NCBI RefSeq assembly: GCF_024199945.1
Contig: NZ_JANADP010000001.1
Location: 868,001 to 932,000 of the forward strand
Origin: Bradyrhizobium sp. CCGUVB4N
Lineage (GTDB): Bacteria > Pseudomonadota > Alphaproteobacteria > Rhizobiales > Xanthobacteraceae
Length of the DNA: 64,000 bases
Direction of reading: 5' to 3'
In this document: one piece after another, positions 15,684 to 26,700 of the stretch
Position numbering within the stretch: position 1 is the first letter of the stretch
Layout: each line of letters starts with the position of its first letter
Notes under the pieces: model-generated
Told to the model about the DNA's origin: nothing
Database searches by the model: none
What the model saw: the letters and a program-made list of their open reading frames with translations, nothing else
Made by a program: the position numbers and the translations under genes

Positions 15684-17213
15684 GTGGTAGCGACAGACCT
15701 CCAGCAGCCGACCCAGGATCCGGATCGCGTGACCGATCAGGATCCGGATGGGCCATTGGACCAGCCGGTGACGCGATCCCGCGGACCGGGTGGGCTCGGC
15801 CTGTCCGGCAAGCTGTTGCTGCTGACCGTCCCCCTGGTGATGATCGCGGCCGTCCTGCTCTATGTGCCTGCGATCGCGAACTTCTGGGTCAACCGGCTCA
15901 ACGACCGCGTCGCCGCGGCCAACACGGCGGCGCTGGTGCTCGATGCGGCGCCGCTCGGCATGGTGCCGGATTCGCTGTCGCGCGAAATCCTCAAGAGCAT
16001 CAATGCGCGCGCGGTCGCGATCAAGATGGGCCAGCAGCGCCGCCTGCTCGCCAGCGACAATCTGCCCGCCACGATCGAGCATGACATCGATCTGCGCGAC
16101 ATGACGGTGTGGCAGGCCATCACCGGCTCGTTCCAGATGATGCTGGAGACCGGCAATCAGCCGATCCGCATCGTCGGGCCCGGCGTCGGCAATGCCCAGT
16201 TCATCGAAATCGTGACCGACGACCTGCCGCTGCGGCAGTCGATGTATCGCTTCTCCCGCAACGTCGTGGTGGTCGCGCTGATCATCGGCATTTTAACCGC
16301 CGGCCTCGTCTATCTCGCGCTCCATTACCTGTTCGTGCGGCCGATGCGGCGGCTGACGGCGAGCCTGGTCGGCTTCCACGAAAATCCCGAAAGCTCGGCG
16401 CGGATCATCGTGCCGAGCCAGCGCAGCGACGAAATCGGCGTCGCCGAGCGCGAATTGTCGGACATGCAGCGCGACCTGATGTCGATGCTGCATCAGAAGA
16501 GCCGGCTCGCCGCCCTCGGCCTCGCCGTCTCCAAGATCAACCACGATCTGCGCAATCTGCTGGCCTCGGCGCAACTCCTGTCGGACCAGCTCGCCAGCGT
16601 GCCCGATCCGCGGGTGCAGCGTTTCGCGCCAAAGCTGGTGCGCTCGCTCGAACGCGCCATCGCCTTCTGCCAGTCGACGCTGTCCTACGGCCGCGCCCAG
16701 GAGGCCGCGCCCGACCGGCGCATGATGCTGATCGAGCCGGTCGTGCTGGAGGTGCGCGAGACCGCCGGTCTTGCCAACGACGTCTCGATTGCCTGGGTCG
16801 CCGCGATCGAGCGCGGGCTCGCGGTCGACGCCGACCCGGACCAGCTGTTCCGCGTGCTGCTCAACCTCGTGCGCAACGCCGCCCAGGCGCTGGAGAGCCA
16901 TGCCTCCGGCGACGGTGGCCCGCAACAGATCCGGATCACCGGAAAACGCGAAGGCGGGGTCGCCATCCTGGAAGTCTCCGATACCGGCCCGGGCGTGCCC
17001 CAGAAGACCCGGGAGCATCTGTTCGAGGCGTTCCAGACCTCCGGCCGCCCCGGCGGCAGCGGGCTCGGCCTTGCCATCGCAGCCGAGCTCGTCCGGGCCC
17101 ATGGCGGCGACATCCATCTGGTCGAAGGCACCATCGGCGCCACCTTCCGGATCGTCATTCCCGACCGTCCCGTGGAACTCCTCTCCATCCGCAACGAGCG
17201 GCAGCGGGCCTGA
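15684..17213 (+). CDS. Orphan membrane sensor histidine kinase
   Basis: A 509-aa sensor kinase. TM1 is about residues 43-66 and TM2 about 195-218, bracketing a periplasmic domain of about 130 aa with no recognised fold. A HAMP-like linker follows TM2 (VRPMRRLTASLVGF). The H-box is INHDLRNLLASAQLL, where HDLRN replaces the usual HELRT. The N-box is LVRNAAQAL, G1 is DTGPGVP and G2 is GSGLGLAIAAELV. Start is GTG at 15684 with AGGGG upstream. No response regulator gene is adjacent. The signal sensed is unknown. Confidence 0.9.
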   Translation: MVATDLQQPTQDPDRVTDQDPDGPLDQPVTRSRGPGGLGLSGKLLLLTVPLVMIAAVLLYVPAIANFWVNRLNDRVAAANTAALVLDAAPLGMVPDSLSREILKSINARAVAIKMGQQRRLLASDNLPATIEHDIDLRDMTVWQAITGSFQMMLETGNQPIRIVGPGVGNAQFIEIVTDDLPLRQSMYRFSRNVVVVALIIGILTAGLVYLALHYLFVRPMRRLTASLVGFHENPESSARIIVPSQRSDEIGVAERELSDMQRDLMSMLHQKSRLAALGLAVSKINHDLRNLLASAQLLSDQLASVPDPRVQRFAPKLVRSLERAIAFCQSTLSYGRAQEAAPDRRMMLIEPVVLEVRETAGLANDVSIAWVAAIERGLAVDADPDQLFRVLLNLVRNAAQALESHASGDGGPQQIRITGKREGGVAILEVSDTGPGVPQKTREHLFEAFQTSGRPGGSGLGLAIAAELVRAHGGDIHLVEGTIGATFRIVIPDRPVELLSIRNERQRA

Positions 17214-17377
17214 TCGGCCAAACGCCGAGCCGAGAAAACCGTCATCTCCCTGCAAAATCTCCCCATCCCGGACCTTGCCAATCCGGCCAAGAGCGGTTAG
17301 TCAGAGCGCTCTTTCGCACCCCTCCCGGCGCTGTCTGGAGGCTGCATGCGGGCCCAGCCCGCTGTCCTGCGAAAAAC

Positions 17378-17454
17378 GCGCCCGTAGCTCAGCTGGATAG
17401 AGCATCAGACTACGAATCTGAGGGTCGGACGTTCGAATCGTTCCGGGCGCGCCA
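17378..17454 (+). tRNA. tRNA-Arg (anticodon ACG)
   Basis: A 77-nt cloverleaf. Acceptor GCGCCCG pairs with CGGGCGC, the D-arm is GCTC/GAGC, the anticodon stem TCAGA/TCTGA encloses loop CTACGAA (anticodon ACG), and the T-arm GGACG/CGTTC encloses TTCGAAT. The discriminator is G and the 3' CCA is encoded. It would decode CGN codons with A34 edited to inosine. No duplicated 3' end was seen nearby, so there is no sign of use as an integration site. Confidence 0.97.
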
Positions 17455-17474
17455 TTCTGCCCCCTGTGCAGAAT
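17454..17474 (+). terminator. Hairpin immediately downstream of tRNA-Arg
   Basis: ATTCTGC (17454-17460), loop CCCCTGT, GCAGAAT (17468-17474): a perfect 7-bp stem that starts at the last base of the tRNA and is followed by AAAAC and not a U-run. A possible 3' end or processing hairpin. The rest of the gap to 17570 shows nothing. Confidence 0.45.
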
Positions 17475-17570
17475 AAAACTGTCCAACCGCGAGTTTTGAT
17501 CAGACCGGGCAGCCGTTCGCGCGCGCATGTGCCGCAACGATGCTTCCTCCAGCCGTCTGCGCAATCTGCC

Positions 17571-18512
17571 CTAGGCCGCCAGGCCCTGCTTGTCGTCCCC
17601 GATCAGACGGACCCGGTTGCGGCCGGCGGCCTTCGCGTCATAGAGGGCGATGTCGGCTTCCGCGAACAATTCGACGATCCGCCGACGATGCGGGCGGCCA
17701 ACCAGGGCAGCTCCGATCGAGGCGCCGACCTGGAGGCGAAGCCCGTTCCAGAATAACGGGCGGCTCAGCATCATGATGGTCTGTTGCAGCACGCGCGCGA
17801 TCCGCGCAGGATCTTTCGGCGCGCGCAGGATGATCGCGAATTCGTCGCCACCGAGCCGGCCGACCAGGCCGGCATTGTAGAAGGCCCGCCGCAGACGCTG
17901 CGCGACCTCGCACAGGCATGCGTCTCCCGCCAGATGGCCCGATGTATCATTGAGCTGCTTGAAGCCGTCGAGGTCGATCAGAACGAGCGCCGACGCAAAG
18001 CCGTGATTCAGGCTGTCGTTGACGACCTCGCGATAGCGGGCCTGAAACACCGCACGATTGGCGAGCCCGGTGAGCGGATCGGTTTCGGCCTGCTGCCGCA
18101 GGCTCTCGAGGGCCTGCCGGTCGGAGGTGACGTCCTGCTTGGAGCCGAAGATCCGCACCGGCCTTCCGCCCTCTCGGACAGCGTTGATCGAGAGGCGCAT
18201 CCAGCGCTTTTCACCGCGCCAGGTTCTGATCTCGGTATCGAGCGTGACCGGGCAACCGCTCCGGATCACCTCGGCACGCGCGAGCTCCATGTGGCGCCTG
18301 GATTCGTCGATGTAGAGATCGACGATGCTTGCGCGCCGCAGCGGGTTGTTCTCGGGGTAGCCGAAGATGTCGTAGACGCCCTGGGTCCAGTTCAGGCGCT
18401 CGGTCTCGAGTTCGCATTCCCAGGCGCCGATGCGCGCGGCATTCAGGGCCTGATCGTAGAGTCGTACGCGAACCTCGTCCGGCAGGGTCGAGGCAGCATG
18501 ATTTCCTGTCAT
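17571..18512 (-). CDS. PAS-GGDEF diguanylate cyclase
   Basis: A 313-aa soluble protein. An N-terminal PAS/PAC domain (about residues 18-135) has GAWECELETERLNWTQGVYD and a PAC end RIFGSKQDVTSDRQ. The GGDEF domain (about 145-305) contains DPLTGLANRAVF, LIDLDGFKQLND and the active-site RLGGDEFAI. No RxxD inhibitory site stands five residues upstream of GGDEF, so product inhibition by that route is unlikely. It makes cyclic di-GMP from two GTP if active. What the PAS domain binds cannot be read from the sequence. Confidence 0.93.
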   Translation of the reverse strand: MTGNHAASTLPDEVRVRLYDQALNAARIGAWECELETERLNWTQGVYDIFGYPENNPLRRASIVDLYIDESRRHMELARAEVIRSGCPVTLDTEIRTWRGEKRWMRLSINAVREGGRPVRIFGSKQDVTSDRQALESLRQQAETDPLTGLANRAVFQARYREVVNDSLNHGFASALVLIDLDGFKQLNDTSGHLAGDACLCEVAQRLRRAFYNAGLVGRLGGDEFAIILRAPKDPARIARVLQQTIMMLSRPLFWNGLRLQVGASIGAALVGRPHRRRIVELFAEADIALYDAKAAGRNRVRLIGDDKQGLAA

Positions 18513-18721
18513 CGACGATCCGGCAGCATTGTCGCGATTTTGCCCAAGTCCTTAAAGGCTAGGGCGGCTGCGTTAACGAATCCTGTATGTCGGCCTGCAT
18601 CCGGCGCTGCGGGTTAACATTGAACGGACCGCGGTCGCATTTGCCGCAGGGTTGACGTTCGCTTGTGCCGCGGAAGATAATACCTTTGCCGGCGGAGCCG
18701 TCAGGCGCCGCGCATGTGCCT

Positions 18722-20503
18722 TCAACGCGGGCCCGATCCAAACGCGGCGGCCAGCGCCCGCAATTCCTCCCGCACGCGATCAACCACGCTCTCATAGTCG
18801 CGCGTCTCGGTTTGCCGGAACAGCCGCACGCTCGGATACCAGGGGCTGTCCGCGCGATCGAGCAGCCAGCGGTAGTCGGGCGTCCAGGGCAGCAGGATCC
18901 AGGTCGGACGGCCGAGCGCGCCGGCGAGATGCGCGACGCTGGTGTCGACGGTGATCACGAGATCAAGGCAGGCGATCAACGCGGCGGTGTCGGTGAAGTC
19001 GGTGAGGTCAGCGGTCAGGTCGGCAATGTCGCGTCTCTCCCGCAGCACCGCCGCATCATGCGGGCGCGGGGCCTTCTGCAGGCTGACGAAGCTCGCATTC
19101 ACATCGAGGATACGCGACAGCGTTCGCAGCGGAATCGAGCGGGTCTCGTCGTTCACGTGGTGTGGATCGCCGGACCAGACCAGGCCGACCCGGAGCCTGG
19201 TTCGAGCGCCAAGACGATTCTCCCAGGCTTCAACGAGGCTCTCCGGAGGGGGAGGCAGATATGGTCCGGACGGAATCGTCTCGAGACGGGTCTTGAAGGC
19301 GAGCGGCAGGCTGGATATCGGGCAGTGCAAATCGAACGCCGGCAGCGTGCCCATGGCCAACCGCGGAATGCAAAGAGATGCACCGCTCAGCGTCGACATC
19401 AGCCGATGCAGCGGGTCCTGCACGACGAGAACAACGCGTGCTCCGCGCTCCGCCAGCATGGGGACGTAGCGGACGAAATGAATGGTGTCGCCCAATCCCT
19501 CGTCCGCCGCGACAAGGATCGTCTTTCCCGCGATGCCGTCGTCCCCGAGCCAGATCGGTTGCTGAAACTGAGGGTGTCGTGGTGCCGAAGGCAGTTTCAA
19601 TCGGGTCTGGCGTCCGCGCCAGCCGGCTTCGAAATTGCCCGTCAGGAGATGGGCCAGGGAGACATTCCACGCTGTCACCGCGCTGCTCAGCCCGATCGCA
19701 TTCATGCGATCGGACAGCGCGAACACCTCGTCGAAGCGATGAAGCTGGAAAAGCGCCACCAGCTTGTTGTCGAAGGCATCCACGAAGCGCGGCTGAATCG
19801 AGATGGCCTTGTCGAACCACGCCAGCGCCTCGTCATTCCGGCCGAGCCGCCGCAACGAGAGGCCGAGATTGTTGCAGATCTCGGCATTGTCGGGATCGAG
19901 CTCGTGTGCCCGCCTGCCGTCGGCCGCGGAGCCCTCGAACCGTTTCAGGCAATAGCGAACCCATGCGCGCGTTCGCAGCGTCGGGGCATGGTTGGGGAAC
20001 AGGCTGTCGCTGAGATCAAGAGCTGCCGCGGCCTCCTCGTTGCGCTCGAGCTTGTGGAGGAGAGCCCCGCTCTTATACAGAGCGTCGTGATGATGTGGGG
20101 CGCGCTTGAGCGTCTGTTGAAAGCTCAGCAGTGCTTGATCGAGCCGCGCAAGCTGAATCAAGATGTCGCCGCGCTGTCGCCACAGCTCGGCATCGTCCGG
20201 CCGAAGCTGGATCGCCTGGTCAATGACGTTAAGCGCCTCGTCGCAGCGCCCATATTGCTGCAGCACCGTCGCGAAGCTCGCCAGATATTCGGGCTTCGGC
20301 GCGCGCTGGATCGCGCGGACGATCCACGCGAGGGCCTCGTTGTATTGCCTGGCCTGGAGAAACAGCAGCCCCATGAGATGCTGCGCGTCGGTGTGTTCCG
20401 CATCGATTCCGAGGGCCTGCTGATAGCAGGCACGCGCGTCGAGAGGCCGTCCGTCCCTGAAATGCGCAAGGCCCGCTTCGCAGAAGGCGGCTGCTGTGCT
20501 CAT
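18722..20503 (-). CDS. TPR protein with C-terminal GT9-like glycosyltransferase domain
   Basis: A 593-aa protein. Residues 1-290 are tandem tetratricopeptide repeats, for example AEICNNLGLSLRRLGRNDEA and AELWRQRGDILIQLARLDQA. Residues about 300-590 resemble the heptosyltransferase/GT9 fold: EGLGDTIHFVRYVPMLAERG (nucleotide-sugar fold start) and DLVITVDTSVAHLAGALGRP (the conserved late motif with the Asp-Thr-Ser and His). No signal peptide or membrane helix is seen. Such fusions are common in rhizobia and are presumed to glycosylate surface material. The acceptor is unknown. Confidence 0.82.
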   Translation of the reverse strand: MSTAAAFCEAGLAHFRDGRPLDARACYQQALGIDAEHTDAQHLMGLLFLQARQYNEALAWIVRAIQRAPKPEYLASFATVLQQYGRCDEALNVIDQAIQLRPDDAELWRQRGDILIQLARLDQALLSFQQTLKRAPHHHDALYKSGALLHKLERNEEAAAALDLSDSLFPNHAPTLRTRAWVRYCLKRFEGSAADGRRAHELDPDNAEICNNLGLSLRRLGRNDEALAWFDKAISIQPRFVDAFDNKLVALFQLHRFDEVFALSDRMNAIGLSSAVTAWNVSLAHLLTGNFEAGWRGRQTRLKLPSAPRHPQFQQPIWLGDDGIAGKTILVAADEGLGDTIHFVRYVPMLAERGARVVLVVQDPLHRLMSTLSGASLCIPRLAMGTLPAFDLHCPISSLPLAFKTRLETIPSGPYLPPPPESLVEAWENRLGARTRLRVGLVWSGDPHHVNDETRSIPLRTLSRILDVNASFVSLQKAPRPHDAAVLRERRDIADLTADLTDFTDTAALIACLDLVITVDTSVAHLAGALGRPTWILLPWTPDYRWLLDRADSPWYPSVRLFRQTETRDYESVVDRVREELRALAAAFGSGPR

Positions 20504-20658
20504 CGCTGCTCAAGTCCCGTTCATGGCGAACGTCCACCTCGGTGGCGGCAGCGGCGTCTGACGGGCGCAACCCCGCCGCTCTGGCGTCGCGGTTGATTCG
20601 ACTTCAGCAGGGGGAGATTGCGCGAGGCTTGCGGCGAGGTTCGGGGTCCCTTTGTGTC

Positions 20659-23600
20659 TTACCCGCCGAGATCGGGAAGAGCCGGCGCGCCGAAGGCAGC
20701 GGATGCCTGAGGTGCGCTCGCCGCAGGCGTCTTCTTCCGGCGCCGCAGCCTGTCCAGCAGCAGGTACATCGCCGGCGTCGAGTACAGCGTGAACAGCTGG
20801 GCGACGACGAGGCCGCCCATGATGGTGATGCCGAGCGGCTGGCGGATCTCGTAACCCGGGCCGGTGCCGAAGGCGATCGGGACGGCGCTGAGGAATGCGG
20901 CAAGCATCGTCATCGTGATCGGCCGCGCCCGCAGCCGTGCCGCGAGCAGGATGGCGTCATGGGCGTTGAGGCCGCGATGCCGCTCCGCATCGAGGGCATA
21001 GTCGACCATCATGATGGCGTTCTTCATCACCATGCCGACCAGCAGGATGCAGGCGATGGTGGTCACCAGCGTGAACTGCGTCCCGGTCGCCCACAGCGCG
21101 ACCAGCGCGCCGAAGGCGGTCGGTGGCAAGGTCGAGAGAATGGTCAGCGGATGGACGTAGCTCTCGTAGAGCATGCCGAGCGCGAGGTAGATCGCGATCA
21201 GCGCGGCTCCGAACAGCGCAGCCTGCTTGACGATCGACTTGTCGGCCTCCTTGGCCTCGCCGCGGAATTCCGCTTTGACGTCGTCGGGCAGCTTTGCCTC
21301 GGCCTCCTCCTTGCGAATCGAGGCGATGGCGTCGCCGATCGACGTGCCGGGCTTGATGTCGAAGAAAATCGTCGCGGCCGGAAACTGGGCGCTGTGACGG
21401 ACCCACATCGCGGCGTGCGCGCGCTGCGGCTTGGTCAAGGCTGTCAGCGGCACTGCTTTGCCGCTGGCGCTCGGTACGTAGATCTGGCTCATGGAGTCGG
21501 GGCCGCTCGCGGCTTCGGGCTCGACCTCGAAGATCACGCGCGCATAGTTGGTTGGCAGGAAGAGAAGATTGATCTGACGCTGGCCGAAGGCGTCGTTGAG
21601 CGTGTTGTCGACCGCGACGGGCGTGACGCCGAGCATCGCGGCGCGAACGCGGTCGATGGTGAGCCCGGCCTGCAGGCCACCGGTCTCCCAGCTTGCGATG
21701 ACGTCGATGATCTGCGGAATGCCGCGCACCCGCCGGATCATGTTTTCGGCGGCGCGTATCACCGCCTCTTCGTCGATGCCCCACATCGTATATTGAAACC
21801 GCGATCCGCCGGATTGGACACCGAGATTGAGATCCTGGAGCGGCACGAAGAACACCCGGACGCCGTCGATCCGGTTCATGCGTTCGCGCAGGCGCGTGAT
21901 GACCTGCTGGATCGACAGCTTGCGCACCTCGGGCGGCTTCAGCGCGACCAGCATCTGCCCGACGCTGAGCGCGTTGCCATTACCCTCGCCGATATAGGAT
22001 GTAAGACCCGAGATCGCGGGATCCCCGAGGATCGCCTCGCCGACGGCGCGCTGCCGGTCTTCCATGGACAGAAACGAGATGTTCGACGGAGCCACGGTCC
22101 GCACGAACATGACGCCGGTGTCCTGGGTCGGCATGAAACCCTTCGGCAGTTGCAGATAGAGCCAGACGCTGGCCCCTGTGAGGGCGGTGATCATCAATAC
22201 GGTGAGAAAACGGTGGCGCAGCGTCCAGTCGAGGCTGCAGGCATAGAACGTGCGGTGGCCGGGGTCTGCGTCGGGGTTGTGCAGCCGCTGCCGGCCGCGA
22301 TCGAGCAGATGTCCGCACATCATCGGCGTCAGCGTCAGCGAGATCGCCGCCGAAGAGACGATCGCGACCACCAGCGTCACGCCGAACTCGCGGAAGTAGC
22401 GCCCGACGACGTCGGGCATGAACAGGATCGGGATCAGCGCCGCGATCAGGGCGACGGTGATGGCGATGACCGTGAACGCCATCTGGCGGGCGCCGTTGAT
22501 GGCGGCCTGCAGCGCGGGCTCGCCCTCCGACATGCGCCGAATGATGTTCTCGATCATGACGATGGCGTCGTCCACGACGAAGCCGGCGGCGATGGTCAGC
22601 GCCATCAGCGACAGATTGTCGAGGCTAAAGCCGCACAAATTCATCACGAACAGCGTCGCGGCCAGCGAGACGGGAATGGTGACGCTCGGGATCATCGTCG
22701 CCCAGAACCGCCTGAGGAACAGCGCGATGACGAGCACGACGAGCGCGGAGGCGATCACCAGCGTGAGCTTGACGTCGTTCACGGCGGCCCGGATCAGCGT
22801 GGTGCGGTCATAGATCGTGTGCAGCTTGATACCGGGCGGCAGCCAGCGCTGGATTTCCGGCAGCTCCGCCTTGATGGCATCGACGGTCTCGACGATGTTG
22901 GCGTCCGACTGCTTGTAGACGAACAGTACGACGCCGCGCTCGGTGCCGTACCAGCCGGCGAGGCGGTTGTTGATGACGCTGTCGCTCACGGAGGCGACAT
23001 CGCCGAGGCGAACCGGCGCGCCGTTACGCCAGGCCAGCACGATATCGCGATAATCGACGGCTTGGAGCAGCTGGTCGTTGGCTTCGATGGTGAGGCGCTG
23101 GCCGTCGACCGAGACCGCGCCTTTGGGCAGGTTCTGCGACGCATTGAGGACAGCGACGCGCGCTGCCTCCAGCGACAGGTTCATGGCGGCGAGCCGGGCC
23201 GGCGACACCTGGATGCGCACCGCACTACGCTCCGCGCCGGTGACGTTGATCCGCGCGACGCCGGGCAGTTGCGACAGTTTTGGCGAGATCACGCCGTCGG
23301 CGAGGCTGTAGACCTCACCGGGCGTGAACACGTCGCTGGTCAAGGCGAGCGCCACGACCGCGAAGCCCGCCGGGTTCGCCTTCCAATAGGTCGGCGGCCA
23401 AGGTCCTTTCGGCAGATTTGGCCCGGCCGAATTGATGGCGGCCTGCACCGCGCCGGCGGCGGCATCGATATCCACGGAGAGCTCGAACTGCACCGTGATG
23501 CTGGTGCCGCCCATGGCGCTGAACGAGGTGATTTCCGTCACGCCCGGGATCAGCGCGAGCGTGGTTTCGAGGGGTTGCGACAGCGCATTCGCGACCGTTG

Positions 23601-23769
23601 TCGGGCTCGCGCCGGGGAATGGCGCGTAGATCCCGATCGTGGGTCGTTCCACCGCCGGCACCGAGGCGATCGGTAAGCGGACATAGGCGACGCAGCCGAG
23701 CAGGAATACGCCGATCATCAGCAGCGTGGTCGCCACCGGCCGCAGCACGAACTGTGCGGTGATGCTCAT
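20659..23769 (-). CDS. RND multidrug efflux permease, second subunit (MdtC-like)
   Basis: A 1036-aa HAE1-family proton-driven inner-membrane pump subunit. Start ATG 23769 (MSITAQFVLRPVATTLLMIG) overlaps the upstream permease stop by 4 bases (ATGA). The open frame runs further upstream but only inside the neighbouring permease. Two six-helix halves are visible with periplasmic loops between. The central proton-relay region reads LSLMALTIAAGFVVDDAIVM, with the paired Asp residues. It ends in a cytoplasmic Ala/Pro-rich tail. Expected to pair with the 23766-26951 product as in MdtBC heterotrimers. Substrates are unknown. Confidence 0.93.
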   Translation of the reverse strand: MSITAQFVLRPVATTLLMIGVFLLGCVAYVRLPIASVPAVERPTIGIYAPFPGASPTTVANALSQPLETTLALIPGVTEITSFSAMGGTSITVQFELSVDIDAAAGAVQAAINSAGPNLPKGPWPPTYWKANPAGFAVVALALTSDVFTPGEVYSLADGVISPKLSQLPGVARINVTGAERSAVRIQVSPARLAAMNLSLEAARVAVLNASQNLPKGAVSVDGQRLTIEANDQLLQAVDYRDIVLAWRNGAPVRLGDVASVSDSVINNRLAGWYGTERGVVLFVYKQSDANIVETVDAIKAELPEIQRWLPPGIKLHTIYDRTTLIRAAVNDVKLTLVIASALVVLVIALFLRRFWATMIPSVTIPVSLAATLFVMNLCGFSLDNLSLMALTIAAGFVVDDAIVMIENIIRRMSEGEPALQAAINGARQMAFTVIAITVALIAALIPILFMPDVVGRYFREFGVTLVVAIVSSAAISLTLTPMMCGHLLDRGRQRLHNPDADPGHRTFYACSLDWTLRHRFLTVLMITALTGASVWLYLQLPKGFMPTQDTGVMFVRTVAPSNISFLSMEDRQRAVGEAILGDPAISGLTSYIGEGNGNALSVGQMLVALKPPEVRKLSIQQVITRLRERMNRIDGVRVFFVPLQDLNLGVQSGGSRFQYTMWGIDEEAVIRAAENMIRRVRGIPQIIDVIASWETGGLQAGLTIDRVRAAMLGVTPVAVDNTLNDAFGQRQINLLFLPTNYARVIFEVEPEAASGPDSMSQIYVPSASGKAVPLTALTKPQRAHAAMWVRHSAQFPAATIFFDIKPGTSIGDAIASIRKEEAEAKLPDDVKAEFRGEAKEADKSIVKQAALFGAALIAIYLALGMLYESYVHPLTILSTLPPTAFGALVALWATGTQFTLVTTIACILLVGMVMKNAIMMVDYALDAERHRGLNAHDAILLAARLRARPITMTMLAAFLSAVPIAFGTGPGYEIRQPLGITIMGGLVVAQLFTLYSTPAMYLLLDRLRRRKKTPAASAPQASAAFGAPALPDLGG

Positions 23770-26700
23770 GGCGCGGGCCGTTCGGCCTGCGGCAGCGCCG
23801 CCGGATCGTCGGCCGATGCGGATTGCCATCCGAACCGGGTGCGCAGCGAGGCGAACGCGAGATAGACGACCGGGGTCGTATAGAGCGTGAGGATTTGCGA
23901 GACGATCAGGCCGCCGACGATGGCGATGCCGAGCGGCTGGCGCAGCTCGGAGCCGGTGCCCGAGCCGATCGCCAGCGGCAGTGCGCCGAACAGCGCCGCC
24001 ATCGTCGTCATCATGATCGGGCGGAAGCGCAGGATGCAGGCCTGGCGGATGGCGTCGAACGAAGAGGCGCCGTCCTCGCGTTCGGCGGCGAGCGCGAAAT
24101 CCACCATCATGATGGCGTTCTTCTTGACGATGCCGATCAGCAGGATGATGCCGATCAGCGAAATCAGATTGAGATCCTGCCGGTACAGCATCAGTGCCAG
24201 CAGCGCGCCGATGCCCGCCGACGGCAAGGTCGACAGGATCGTGATCGGGTGGATGTAGCTCTCGTAGAGCATGCCGAGGATCAGGTAGACCGTCACGATC
24301 GCGGCCAGCAGCAGCCATTTCTCGTCCGCAAGCGAGTTGGCGAACTCGGCGGCCGTGCCGATCAGCTTGGTCGTGACCGCATCCGGCAGTCCGATCTCGC
24401 GCTCGGTCTGGCGCAGCGCCTCCGTTGCGTGGCTCAGCGAAACGCCATCGGCCAGATTGAACGAGATCGTGGTGGCCGGAAACAGGCCCTGGTGCGAGAT
24501 CAGCAGCGGCGCGTGCTGCCGCTCGATCCGCGCGAAGGCCGACAGCGGCACCGGCGCGGAGGCCTTGCTGAAGGCACCGCTGAAGCCGCTGGTCGACTGA
24601 TCGATGGTGCTGGCTGCGGCCGCCGCGGCGGTCAGATAGATCTTGCCCAGGATGTCGGGATCGTTGCGCAGGGCAGGATCGACCTCGAGGATCACGTGAT
24701 ACTGGGTGAGGGGACCGAAGACGGTTGCGATCTGGCGCTGCCCGAACGCGTCATAGAGCGTCTGGTCGATCGTGTTCAGGCTGACGCCGTAGCTCGCCGC
24801 GAGCTGGCGGTCGATGGTCACGGACATCTGCAGGCCTTCGTCCTGGCGGTCGTCCGCGACGTCGGCGAGCTCCCGCCGCATGCGCAGCGCCTCGACCAGA
24901 CGCCGGCTCCAGAGCCGGAGCTCGTCCTCGTCGAGATCCTGCAGCGCATATTGGTATTGCGTGCGCGCGACGCGCGATTCGATCTGCAGATCCTGCGCCG
25001 GTTGCAGATGCAGCGTGATGCCGTGAACGCCCTCGACGGCATGCTGAAGCCGCGCCATGACGGCGGCCGCGGACGACGTCCGCGCGTCGGGGCTGCCGAT
25101 ATCGATGTAGAGCCGGCCGCTGTTCAGCGTCGTGTTGACGGATCCGATGCCGACGAAGCTGCCGACGGTGACGACGTCGGGGTCGCGCGCGATCACGGCG
25201 GCGAGCTGCTGCTGCCGCTCGGCCATCGCCGCAAAGGAGATGTCCTGGGCCGCATCGGTGGTGCCGATCAAAAGACCAGTATCCTGCAAGGGCAGGAATC
25301 CCTTCGGGATCGCGACGTACAGCATCACGGTCGCGACCAAAGTGAGCACGGTGAAGACCAGCGTGAGCTTGCGGTGTCTCAGCACCCAGTCGAGCCCCCA
25401 CAGATAGAAGCTGGCGGAGGCGTCGAAGCCGCGTTCGCTGATCCGGTACAGAAAGCCGTGCTGCGCGTTGGGGTCCTCGTGTCGCAGCAGTTGCGCGCAC
25501 ATCATCGGCGTCAGCGTCAGCGACACGAGGCCGGAGATGACGACGGCAAAGGACAGCGTGATCGCAAACTCCCGGAACAGCCGGCCGACCACGCCGCCCA
25601 TCAGCAGCAGCGGGATGAACACCGCGATCAGCGACACCGTCAGCGAGACGATGGTGAAGCCGATCTGTCGCGCGCCTTTCAGGGCCGCCTGAAGCGGATC
25701 TTCGCCGTCCTCGACATAGCGCGCGATGTTCTCGATCATCACGATGGCGTCGTCGACGACGAAACCCGAGGCGATGGTCAGTGCCATCAGCGAGAGATTG
25801 TCGAGGCTGAAGCCGCACAGCGCCATGACGCCGAAGGTTGCGATCAGCGAGACCGGCAGCGTGACACTCGGGATCACGGTGGCCCACAGCTTGCGCAGGA
25901 AGATGAAGATAACGAGCACGACGAGGGCCACCGTCAGCACCAGCGTGAACTGCACGTCGTGGATCGCGGCCCGGATCGTCGTGGTGCGGTCGCTGACGAC
26001 GGAGATCTTCAGCGCCGCGGGGAGCGAGTCCTGGAGTTTCGGCAGGATGCTCTTGATGGCATCCACGACCTCGATCGTGTTGGCGCCGGGCTGGCGCTGG
26101 ATATCGAGCAGCACGGCGCGCTCGCCCTGGAACCAGGCCGCCTGCTCGGCATCCTCGACGCCGTCGATGGCGGTGCCGACATCGCGCAGCAAGACCGGCG
26201 CGCCGTTGCGATAGGCGATCACCGCATCCTGATAGGCCTCCGCGGTAAACAGCTGGTCGTTGGTGTCGACGTGAAACGCCTGCCTGGGACCATCGAGCGA
26301 GCCCTTCGGATTGTCTGCGGTGGTGGCGGCGATGCCGCGGCGGACGTCGTCGAGCGACAGGCCGAGCCCGGCCAGCCGCGTCGGGTTCATCTGCAGGCGT
26401 ATGGCCCGAGTTTGTCCGCCTTCGATGCTGACGGCGCCGACGCCCGGGATCTGCGACAGTTTCGGCACCAGAATGGTCGCGGCGTGATCATTGGCCTCGT
26501 GCAGCGCCATCGTCTTCGAGGTCAGCGCCAGGATCAGCATCGGCGTGTCGGCCGGATTGACCATGCGATAGGTCGGCGGGCTCGGCAGCTGCTCGACCGG
26601 AATCCAGCCCGCCGCCGCATTGATCCGCGCCTGCACATCCTGTGCGGCCGCGTCGATCTTGCGCGACAGGTCGAATTGCAGCGTGATCTGGCTGTAGCCG

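Noticed and set aside
17378..17474. tRNA-Arg as the attachment site of an integrated element
   Set aside because: No integrase and no duplicated tRNA 3' end were found on either side, and the flanking genes look like ordinary chromosomal genes.
20542..23676. 1044-codon open frame on the plus strand opposite the second RND permease
   Set aside because: It is antisense to a clearly conserved RND gene, has a biased Arg/Gly/Asp/His composition typical of shadow frames in high-GC coding DNA, and shows no domain.
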